This document shows, in pieces, positions 33,755 to 40,928 of a stretch of DNA of 64,000 nt (its first letter is position 1; every line of letters starts with the position of its first letter). The notes under the pieces were generated by a model that saw nothing but the letters and a program-made list of their open reading frames with translations, searched no databases and was not told where the DNA came from. A program made the translations under genes and the position numbers. Source of the DNA: Granulosicoccaceae sp. 1_MG-2023 (GTDB lineage Bacteria; Pseudomonadota; Gammaproteobacteria; Granulosicoccales; Granulosicoccaceae); the NCBI GenBank assembly GCA_030546905.1, contig JAUOPI010000002.1, positions 166,452-230,451 on the forward strand, in the 5' to 3' direction.

Positions 33755-34636
33755 ATGATAAAAGGCTATTTACTTCTGATAGGTGGTTACATCGGCTGGG
33801 GGCTGTTCCCGCTCTACTGGTCGTTGACGGCACACGTGCCTCCGGTGGAGGTCACCCTGCACCGCATGATCTGGGCGCTGCCGGTGCTGGCCCTGATGGT
33901 CTGGCGCCTGCCTTCGCGCCGCGCCGTGGTGGGGGAGGTTCTGCGACAGCCCACGAGTATGCGCTATCTGCTGTTCACGACGGCACTGATCAGTACCAAC
34001 TGGTTGGTGTATGTCTGGGCCGTCTCCCATCAGCAGGTCCTGCAAGCCAGTATGGGCTATTTTCTGACGCCCTTGCTGAATGTGGCCGGGGCGGTACTTG
34101 TCTTTCACGAACGCCTCGATCCGCTGAAAAAATGGGCGATTGTCTGCGCCATGCTCGGAGTGGCGTATTACATCAGCCGCGTGGACGGTTTCCCGTGGGT
34201 GGCGATTGTGTTGGGCTTGTCTTTTGCGCTCTACGGCATTGTGCGAAAAAAAGCCGCGGTCGATTCGGTGCCGGGCTTGTTTATCGAAACCCTGATCGCA
34301 GGTCCTGTGGCGGTCTTGTATCTGCTTTTTCTGCTGTTCAGCGGCAAGGCGGCTTTTTTGCACGGCCCGCCGCTCGATGATCTCTGGCTGGTACTCGGTG
34401 GTCTGGTGACGGTGATTCCGCTGGCCTTGTTCAACGCCGGAGCCAAGCTGCTGCCGATGGCCACGGTTGGCATTCTGTTTTATCTGACGCCGACGCTGCA
34501 GTTTCTCAGTGGCACGCTGATCTTTCATGAGCCTGTCGATACTGACAAGCTGATCGGTTTTGCCGGCATCTGGCTGGGACTGCTGCTGTATGCCTGGTCT
34601 TTGCTGCGCAGCACCAGGGGGCAAGCGCCGCGCTAG
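33755..34636 (+). CDS. rarD: EamA-family permease RarD
   Basis: 293 residues with about ten TM helices arranged as two EamA repeats. RarD-type sequence is visible in MIKGYLLLIGGYIGWGLFPL, ALISTNWLVYVWAVSHQQVL and ASMGYFLTPLLNVAGAVLVFHERL. Family members are drug/metabolite transporters of the inner membrane; E. coli RarD affects chloramphenicol sensitivity but the natural substrate is unknown. Convergent with the LysR gene that follows. Confidence 0.93.
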   Translation: MIKGYLLLIGGYIGWGLFPLYWSLTAHVPPVEVTLHRMIWALPVLALMVWRLPSRRAVVGEVLRQPTSMRYLLFTTALISTNWLVYVWAVSHQQVLQASMGYFLTPLLNVAGAVLVFHERLDPLKKWAIVCAMLGVAYYISRVDGFPWVAIVLGLSFALYGIVRKKAAVDSVPGLFIETLIAGPVAVLYLLFLLFSGKAAFLHGPPLDDLWLVLGGLVTVIPLALFNAGAKLLPMATVGILFYLTPTLQFLSGTLIFHEPVDTDKLIGFAGIWLGLLLYAWSLLRSTRGQAPR

Positions 34637-34673
34637 CCGGCGAGTGTCGGCCTGCCTGCGACGGCCGGCCGTG

Positions 34674-35564
34674 TCAGTTCTGCAGCAAGGCTTCGTTGAT
34701 GATCCAGTCGCGGAAAATTTCCGCATGGGGATGAATGTATTTGTGTTCCGCGCGCACCAGATAGAACGCTTCCGAGGTCGCTACTGACAGGTCGAAGGGG
34801 GCGATCAGCTCGCGTTTTTCCAGCAGATCACGGACCAGCGAGGTACGCCCCAGAGCAATACCACCGCCGCGGCGCGCCATTTCCAGTGCCGTGATCAGGG
34901 TGTCAAACTGCAAATCCTGAAGTGACTTTGCACCGGGGTGACCGGTCTGATCCAGCCAGTAGCCCCAGCCTTCCTCATAACCGATCACATGCAAGAGTGT
35001 GTGGTGGCACAGGTCTTCGGGTTTTTCCGGCGGCGCCAGGCCTTCGGAGAGCACCGGACTGCACACCGGGAACAGTTCATCCCAGGTCAGACGGTCCGAC
35101 TCCAAACCCGGCCACTGGCCGTTGCCATAGCGGATCTCCATATCCGCTTCTCTGTTGTCTTCTTCGATCCAGATATTGCTGGTAAAGCGGATCCCGATTT
35201 CCGGGTAGGCGTCGCGGAAGCCGTGCAGACGGGGCGCCAGCCAGTTGGTGAAAAACACCAGATTGCAACGCAGTGTCAGTGCACGCGACTTGCCCTGGCC
35301 GAAGATTTCGTCGGTGGCTGTGGCGAGCCGGCGTATGCATTCGTGAACCACCGGCAGGTAAGCCTTGCCCGCATCGGTCATTTCCAGTCCGCGCGGCAGA
35401 CGTTTGAACAGCATCATGCCGAGACGGGTTTCGAGTCCTTTGATCTGCTGGCTGACGGCCGCCTGGGTCAGACTGAGTTCAGCGGCGGCCTGAGTGAAAT
35501 TGAGATGACGGGCGGTGGCCTCGAAGGAACGGAGCCAGTTCAGCGGAGGAAGTTGCTTTTTCAT
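34674..35564 (-). CDS. LysR-family regulator of the DMSP cluster (DddR candidate)
   Basis: 296 residues from MKKQLPPLNWLRSFEATARHLNF; the 14 preceding codons were left out because the winged helix begins at LPPLNWLRSFEA, as in GcvA-type LysR proteins. HTH: FTQAAAELSLTQAAVSQQIKGLE. Effector domain from about residue 90. The gene is last in the row dddC-dddB-dddT on the same strand but a terminator (35667-35689) separates it, so it likely has its own promoter in the 155-bp gap. In Marinomonas the ddd cluster is controlled by a LysR protein, DddR. Assigning that role here is inference from synteny. Confidence 0.88.
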   Translation of the reverse strand: MKKQLPPLNWLRSFEATARHLNFTQAAAELSLTQAAVSQQIKGLETRLGMMLFKRLPRGLEMTDAGKAYLPVVHECIRRLATATDEIFGQGKSRALTLRCNLVFFTNWLAPRLHGFRDAYPEIGIRFTSNIWIEEDNREADMEIRYGNGQWPGLESDRLTWDELFPVCSPVLSEGLAPPEKPEDLCHHTLLHVIGYEEGWGYWLDQTGHPGAKSLQDLQFDTLITALEMARRGGGIALGRTSLVRDLLEKRELIAPFDLSVATSEAFYLVRAEHKYIHPHAEIFRDWIINEALLQN

Positions 35565-35666
35565 TACAGCAAACCCTGTTGTTATTGTTGGTCGGGCTGA
35601 ATTCATGCCGGAGCCTGCGCTGGACGGTTCCGCAGACCACAGTCTAGTAGAAACCTGCAGGGAAAA

Positions 35667-35693
35667 GGGCAGTACCGGTGGTACTGCCCGATG
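35667..35693 (-). terminator. Terminator after the dddC-like gene
   Basis: GGGCAGTACC / GGTACTGCCC (35667-35676 and 35680-35689) with a three-base loop. On the minus strand it is followed by TTTTCC. It ends the dddT-dddB-dddC transcript before the LysR gene. Confidence 0.75.
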
Positions 35694-35719
35694 GTCCGTA
35701 GTCCGCTTTGGAAAGCGGC

Positions 35720-37216
35720 TTATTTCATTGTCGGCATGGAAAATTCCACACCTTCACGGACGCCCGCAGAGGGCCAGCGTTGGGTGATTGCCTTACGCCG
35801 GGTGTAGAAGCGTATTGAGTCCGGCCCATAGGCATGCAGATCGCCGAACAGGGAGCGCTTCCAGCCGCCGAAACTGTGATAGGCCACCGGCACCGGCAGA
35901 GGCACGTTGATACCGACCATGCCGACCTGAATATGATCGGTGAAGTAGCGTGCCGCCTCACCGTCGCGGGTGAAGATGCAGGTGCCGTTGCCATATTCGT
36001 GATCGTTGATCAGCTGCATGGCCTCTTCCATGGTCTTAACCCGCACGACTTGCAGTACCGGACCGAAAATTTCCTGCCGGTAGCTGCTCATCTCCGGGGT
36101 CACGTGATCAATCAGCGTGCCGCCCACAAAAAAGCCGTTTTCGTAACCGGCGACCTTCGGCTGGCGCCCGTCTACCACAACTGTGGCACCCTGTGCTTCG
36201 GCGCTGTTGATATGGCCGATGACCTTTTCCTGATGCTCGCGGGTAATGACCGGACCGAAGTCATTATCGCTGTCGCAGTAGGCGCCGACTTTCAGGTTTT
36301 TCATGGCTTCAGTCATTTTACTGATCAGGGCATCGGCGGCGGCGTCGCCCACAGCCACGGCAACCGACAGCGCCATGCAGCGTTCACCGGAGGAGCCGAA
36401 AGCGGCACCGACCAGCTGATTCACTGCGTTGTCCATATCCGCATCGGGCATAACGATGGCGTGGTTTTTGGCACCGCCCAGGGCCTGACAGCGTTTGCCG
36501 TTGGCGCTGGCTTTGCTGTAGATGTATTCGGCAATCGGTGTCGAGCCGACAAAGCTCACTGCCTGTACGCGCTGGTCTTCCAGCAGGGTATCGACCGCTT
36601 CTTTGTCACCGTTGACCACATTCATAACCCCGTCCGGCAGGCCGGCTTCCTGCAGCAGCTGGGCAATCAGCAGGGTGGAGCTGGGGTCCCGTTCGGAGGG
36701 CTTGAGGACAAAGCAGTTACCGCAGACCAGCGCCGAGGGGTACATCCACAGGGGCACCATGGCGGGGAAGTTGAAGGGGGTAATACCGGCGACCACGCCG
36801 AGCGGCTGGAACTCGCTCCAGGCGTCGATGTCGGGCCCCACATTGCGGCTGTGCTCACCTTTGAGCAACTCCGGCGCACCACAGGCGTATTCGACGTTTT
36901 CGATGCCGCGCTGCAGCTCACCCATGGCGTCGTGGCGGATCTTGCCGTGCTCCTGACCGATCAGCTCGCAGATACGGTCGGCGTTTTTCTCCAACAGTTC
37001 CTTGAAGCGGAACATGATCCGCGCGCGTTTGATGGGCGGGGTGGCACGCCACGCCGGGAAGGCGGCCTGTGCCGCTGCGATTGCCTCTTCCACCGTGCTG
37101 CGTGACGCCAGCGCCACCTGTGCGGAAACTTCGCCGGTGGACGGGTTGTAGACCGGCTGGGTACGTTCGGCCGTGGTCTGCGTCCGGCCGTTGATCAGGT
37201 GTCCTACGATAGTCAT
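35720..37216 (-). CDS. dddC: CoA-acylating (methyl)malonate-semialdehyde dehydrogenase, DddC
   Basis: 498 residues from MTIVGHLINGRTQTT, normal for the MmsA family; eight upstream codons were excluded. Family traits: GVVAGITPFNFPAMVPLWMYP, FVLKPSERDPSS, the NAD-site SFVGSTPIAEYIYSKAS, and the catalytic cysteine in AAFGSSGERCMALSVAV. Unlike ordinary aldehyde dehydrogenases it has GGAKNHAIVMPDAD rather than ELGGKSP, the MmsA mark for enzymes that use CoA. In the DMSP pathway DddC oxidises malonate semialdehyde to acetyl-CoA and CO2. Valine or inositol catabolism is the alternative for an MmsA, but the neighbouring DddB, DddT and DddD homologues favour DMSP. Confidence 0.9.
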   Translation of the reverse strand: MTIVGHLINGRTQTTAERTQPVYNPSTGEVSAQVALASRSTVEEAIAAAQAAFPAWRATPPIKRARIMFRFKELLEKNADRICELIGQEHGKIRHDAMGELQRGIENVEYACGAPELLKGEHSRNVGPDIDAWSEFQPLGVVAGITPFNFPAMVPLWMYPSALVCGNCFVLKPSERDPSSTLLIAQLLQEAGLPDGVMNVVNGDKEAVDTLLEDQRVQAVSFVGSTPIAEYIYSKASANGKRCQALGGAKNHAIVMPDADMDNAVNQLVGAAFGSSGERCMALSVAVAVGDAAADALISKMTEAMKNLKVGAYCDSDNDFGPVITREHQEKVIGHINSAEAQGATVVVDGRQPKVAGYENGFFVGGTLIDHVTPEMSSYRQEIFGPVLQVVRVKTMEEAMQLINDHEYGNGTCIFTRDGEAARYFTDHIQVGMVGINVPLPVPVAYHSFGGWKRSLFGDLHAYGPDSIRFYTRRKAITQRWPSAGVREGVEFSMPTMK

Positions 37217-37289
37217 GATGATTTCCTCTGTTGTTATCAATTTTGTCCGGCAACGGCATTGGCCGACGCCGGGTAAAAAATGGCCGCTG

Positions 37290-38447
37290 TTACCACAGGC
37301 TGCGGTAGATCCTGATGATGTCGTCGGCGTCCGGCACCTTTGGATTATTGCCCGGTGAGCCGGACTGCAGGGCCTGTTCCGCCATGGTGGGCATCAGCTG
37401 AAAAAATTCCTCGCGGTCTATGCCGAACAGGGCCGGCGTGGGCACCTGCAGTTCGTCGTTCAGGGCCTGCAGTTCATCGAGCAGCTTGCGGTTGGCCTGT
37501 TCGGTGTCGTCCGTTTCAGCGGCCACGCCCATGGCACGGGCACAGTCGGCATAGCGTTCCGGTGCGGCGGGTATGGAGTATTCGGTAACCGCCGGCAGCA
37601 GCATGGCATTGGACAGACCATGGGGCACATGGAAGGCCGCGCCGATGGGGCGGCTCATGCCGTGTACCAGAGCCACCGAGGCATTGGAGAAAGCGACCCC
37701 GGCCAGCGTCGAGCCGAGCATCATGGCCTCGCGGGCCTGCTTGTCCGAGCCGTCGTGATAGGCGCGGCGCAGATTGGGGCCGATCAGACGCATGGCCGAC
37801 AAGGCCTGACTGTCGCTGTACAGATTGGCCTTTTTGCTGACATAGGCCTCCATGGCATGGGTCAGGGCATCAATGCCGGTATCTGCGGTGGTGCGCGCGG
37901 GCAGGCTCAGGGTCAGGCTGAAGTCCACCAGTGCTGCCACGGGCATAAAGCCAACCCCGACACAGAGCATTTTTTCGTCGTTGCTTTCATCGGTGATAAT
38001 GGTGAAACGCGTCACTTCACTGCCGGTACCGGCGGTGGTGGGAATGGCAATGATGGGCAAGCCGGCTTCATGCACCACACGCGGGAACTTGTAGTCCTGC
38101 ATCACGCCGCCGAATTTACCCAAAATACCGATCGCCTTGGCGCTGTCGATGGGGCTGCCGCCGCCAAGGGCGATAATACAGTCGTAATCGCCGTTACGGA
38201 CCTTGTCCACGCCGGCCGCGATGGAGCTGACCGTCGGTTCCGGCACCGTATCGTCAAACACATCGGCGCACAGGTTTTGTTGAGCGAGGTATTCCTGAAT
38301 GCGTCCGGCATAACCGAGCTCCACCATCATCTTGTCGGTAATGATCAGCGGCCGGGAGCAGCCGAGGCTGGTCAGAACATCCGCTACCTGCTGTGCGGCG
38401 CCTTCACCGACTTGCATTATCCGGGGAAGAATCACTTGAGTAGACAT
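37290..38447 (-). CDS. dddB: Iron-type alcohol dehydrogenase, DddB (3-hydroxypropionate dehydrogenase)
   Basis: 385 residues of the group III (iron-containing) alcohol dehydrogenase family. N-terminal nucleotide domain with VQVGEGAAQQVADV-like start, LGCSRPLIITDKMM and the NAD motif GGGSPIDSAKAIGI. Metal-binding helices carry DALTHAMEAYVSKKA and VHGMSRPIGAAFHVPHGLSNAMLLP, supplying the conserved Asp and His ligands. In ddd clusters DddB oxidises 3-hydroxypropionate to malonate semialdehyde, which is then taken by DddC encoded 73 bp downstream. The same family also includes 1,3-propanediol and butanol dehydrogenases, so the substrate rests on context. Confidence 0.9.
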   Translation of the reverse strand: MSTQVILPRIMQVGEGAAQQVADVLTSLGCSRPLIITDKMMVELGYAGRIQEYLAQQNLCADVFDDTVPEPTVSSIAAGVDKVRNGDYDCIIALGGGSPIDSAKAIGILGKFGGVMQDYKFPRVVHEAGLPIIAIPTTAGTGSEVTRFTIITDESNDEKMLCVGVGFMPVAALVDFSLTLSLPARTTADTGIDALTHAMEAYVSKKANLYSDSQALSAMRLIGPNLRRAYHDGSDKQAREAMMLGSTLAGVAFSNASVALVHGMSRPIGAAFHVPHGLSNAMLLPAVTEYSIPAAPERYADCARAMGVAAETDDTEQANRKLLDELQALNDELQVPTPALFGIDREEFFQLMPTMAEQALQSGSPGNNPKVPDADDIIRIYRSLW

Positions 38448-38475
38448 GAGTACTCCTTTGGTTAGCTTGTTGTCC

Positions 38476-38503
38476 GCGGCCGCGTTGCGGCCGCAGTTTT
38501 TTT
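38476..38503 (+). terminator. Hairpin with T run in the dddT-dddB gap, facing plus
   Basis: GCGGCCGC (38476-38483) repeated after GTT as GCGGCCGC (38487-38494), self-complementary, followed on the plus strand by AG and seven T. Both flanking genes are on the minus strand, so as a terminator it would stop antisense transcription. On the minus strand the A run precedes the stem, so it should not stop the operon. Confidence 0.55.
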
Positions 38504-38523
38504 ACTTATTATGAAATGCGCGA

Positions 38524-40158
38524 TCAGGGCTTGTTAGTGGCAGCTGCCGTGTCCTCTGATACGTCCTGTCCGGTTGCCTGCGGTTTGTCCCTTCGCCAGA
38601 AACGGGATTTTTCCCGGGCCGGTAAGCTCTCTTCCGCGAGCGATTTGAACAGCCCGTAGATGGCCATAATCAGAATGAACGAGAAGGGCAGGGCCGCCAC
38701 TACCGAGGCAGTTTGCAGCGCCTTGAGACCTCCCGCCAACAGCAGCACTGCCGCCGAGGCACCGATCGCCGCCCCCCAGAATACACGGTATCGGGCCAGA
38801 GGGTGCTCATCACCAATGGATATAAGCGTGCAGATTACCAGTGTTGCCGAATCGGCCGAGGTCACGAAGTAGGTCACCAGCATAACCGTGCAGATCGCTG
38901 ATACCGCCATCACCAGGAAATGGCTGTCGGTCATCAGTTCAATGGTGGCGAACAGCGCCATGGTGGTGTCTTCGTTCACCGCATTGACCACGCCGCCGTC
39001 TCCGTACAGTTCCAGGAACATGGCGGTATTGCCGAAGATGGTGATCCAGATGGCGGCCAGCAGGGTCGGCGCGATCAGCACACCGAGCACAAACTCGCGG
39101 ATGGTGCGGCCTCTGGAAATACGTGCGATAAAGATGCCGCAGAAAGGCGCCCAGGCAATCCACCAGCCCCAGTAGAAAATCGTCCACCAGCCCTGCCACT
39201 GGCCCTGCGGATCAGGGTCCACCCAGAACCCCAGCTCGACCGCGTGCACAAGATAGTCGCCCAGATTGGTGACCAGGGTGCCGAGCACATAGGCGGTGGG
39301 GCCTATGACCAGAAACAGCCCCAGAATTACCATGGTCAGGCGCATATTCAGCTCACTGAGCAGGCGGATACCTTTATGCAGTCCGGTCATGACCGAGGCG
39401 GTGGAAATAATCGAAATGATCACGATCAGAACAATCTGGGTGCTGGTGGAGACCTCGATACCGAGCAGGTAGTTGAGGCCGGCATTGATCTGCTGTGCGC
39501 CGAGCCCGAGCGAGGTGGCAATGCCGAAAACCGTACCGAACACGGCCAGCATGTCGGCCACATGACCGATGGGGCCATAGATGCGCTCGCCGAAGATGGG
39601 ATACAGACTGGAACGGATCGACAGGGGCAGCCCCTTGCGGTAAGAGAAATAGGCCAGAATCAGACCGGCCAGGGCAAACAGCGCCCAGCCGTGCAGTCCC
39701 CAGTGGAAAATCGCAATCCGCATGGCCACCTGAGCCGCTTCCACTGACAGCTGCTGGCTTTCGGCGATAAACGGATTGGACTGAAAATGGTAGATGGGTT
39801 CGGCAATACTCCAGAACAATATGCCAATCCCGATACCGGCGCCGAAGAGCATGGAAAACCAGGAGAAGTTGCTGAACTCCGGCCGGTCCGTGTCCTTGCC
39901 CAGACGGATATCACCGTAGCGGCTGAAAATCAGCCAGATCGCAAGGAACAGAGAACAGCTCATAAAGCCCACGTAATACCAGGCCAGGTCCGTCGCAATA
40001 AAACTCTTGATTCCGCTATAGACCTGATTGGCAAGCCCGGGGGCCAGAATGGTAAAGAGGACAAAGGCCAGAATCAGTATGCCGGAACCCACGGACATGA
40101 CCGGATTGGTGCCCATCAGGATGCCGGATGGCTTGCGCAATTGATCAGGGGAGGCCAT
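38524..40158 (-). CDS. dddT: BCCT-family betaine/carnitine/choline-type transporter, DddT
   Basis: 544 residues with about twelve TM helices. BCCT signatures: FSWFSMLFGAGIGIGILFWS, HWGLHGWALFALAGLILAYF, and the aromatic box segment FYWGWWIAWAPFCGIFIARISRGRT that binds quaternary ammonium or sulfonium groups. The C-terminal tail is charged, ending in a soluble stretch of about 40 residues. In ddd clusters the BCCT protein DddT imports DMSP. Glycine betaine is the closest alternative substrate. The start codon is directly after the uspA-like stop, with overlapping RBS, so the two are one unit; the gene runs on to dddB. Confidence 0.92.
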   Translation of the reverse strand: MASPDQLRKPSGILMGTNPVMSVGSGILILAFVLFTILAPGLANQVYSGIKSFIATDLAWYYVGFMSCSLFLAIWLIFSRYGDIRLGKDTDRPEFSNFSWFSMLFGAGIGIGILFWSIAEPIYHFQSNPFIAESQQLSVEAAQVAMRIAIFHWGLHGWALFALAGLILAYFSYRKGLPLSIRSSLYPIFGERIYGPIGHVADMLAVFGTVFGIATSLGLGAQQINAGLNYLLGIEVSTSTQIVLIVIISIISTASVMTGLHKGIRLLSELNMRLTMVILGLFLVIGPTAYVLGTLVTNLGDYLVHAVELGFWVDPDPQGQWQGWWTIFYWGWWIAWAPFCGIFIARISRGRTIREFVLGVLIAPTLLAAIWITIFGNTAMFLELYGDGGVVNAVNEDTTMALFATIELMTDSHFLVMAVSAICTVMLVTYFVTSADSATLVICTLISIGDEHPLARYRVFWGAAIGASAAVLLLAGGLKALQTASVVAALPFSFILIMAIYGLFKSLAEESLPAREKSRFWRRDKPQATGQDVSEDTAAATNKP

Positions 40159-40159
40159 A

Positions 40160-40615
40160 TCAGTGTTCCTCCTGTTTTTCGCGTACCACCATCACCGAGC
40201 AGGCGGCGTGGCGGGTGACATAGGCGGCATTGGCGCTGAACAGATAGTCGCTGGTTTTAGGGCGGTGCGAGGCCATCACGATCAGATCGGCGCCGACCTC
40301 GGCCGCTACCCGCAGAATTTGCTTGTCGACCCGGCCCTGGGCCACCACCGTGCGCGAGGAGAGGTCTTGCGGAATTTCCCTTTGTGAAAGCTGTTCCAGC
40401 GCTTCCTGACCTTTTCTGCGGATTTTCTGATCAATATTATCCGGCAGGTGGACGGCGATGGCCGGTATATCCGCATCCGGCACCACTGTCATCAGGTGTA
40501 GCTGCGACTGATGACGCAGGGCGAAGGCGACAGCCTCCGGCAGCGCCTTGCGCCAGGAGCTGGCATGGGCAAGGTCTACCGGGACAAGGATATTGTCGTA
40601 TTGCTTGTTCATCAT
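40160..40615 (-). CDS. UspA-family universal stress protein
   Basis: 151 residues of the adenine-nucleotide alpha-hydrolase-like fold: NILVPVDLAHASSWRKALPEA at the N terminus and LIVMASHRPKTSDYLFSANAAYVTRHAACSVMVVR at the C terminus in outline. The ATP-binding G-x2-G-x9-G(S/T) loop of the MJ0577 subclass is absent (ASHRPKTSDYLFSANAA instead), so it looks like the non-ATP-binding UspA subclass. First gene of the dddT-dddB-dddC operon, with the DMSP transporter starting 1 bp after its stop; UspA domains next to osmolyte transporters often modulate uptake. An alternative start is the second codon (MNKQYDN). Confidence 0.88.
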   Translation of the reverse strand: MMNKQYDNILVPVDLAHASSWRKALPEAVAFALRHQSQLHLMTVVPDADIPAIAVHLPDNIDQKIRRKGQEALEQLSQREIPQDLSSRTVVAQGRVDKQILRVAAEVGADLIVMASHRPKTSDYLFSANAAYVTRHAACSVMVVREKQEEH

Positions 40616-40928
40616 TCCTCCACATTTTCATTTTTATATTTGCTCTGTTCCTGGAGCTGTTCAGCTGCTACGGCGGCCGGCTGAAATCCCGTGGCGGTAT
40701 TTTTGCCAGAAATGAATTTGAAACTGAAACAATAAAAAGCACCCCTTAGGCATAAATATATTTATGGCGCGTCCTGCCATAAAAAAAATGGGGTCTGAGG
40801 GGTATTTTTTATTGCTGGTTTGACGGCCGTTTCTGTCCCTACCATTGCGCCATCGAGACCCGTGCTCGACAACAGCCCATATCCCGTGGGTGCGCTGAAA
40901 CAATAAGAAAAAGGTAGGACAGACTGTG
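40616..40928. promoter_or_regulatory. Divergent dddD / uspA-dddT control region
   Basis: 313-bp AT-rich intergenic region. It has a perfect 16-bp palindrome CATAAATATATTTATG at 40751-40766. Around it, an inverted repeat pairs ACCCCTTAG (40741-40749) with CTGAGGGGT (40795-40803, one mismatch), and the direct repeat CTGAAACAATAA occurs at 40724-40735 and 40895-40906. These are good candidates for the binding sites of the LysR regulator or another factor. No ORF. Confidence 0.6.

Noticed and set aside
35834..37105. 423-codon plus-strand ORF opposite the dddC-like gene
   Set aside because: No recognisable domain; antisense to a well-conserved dehydrogenase.
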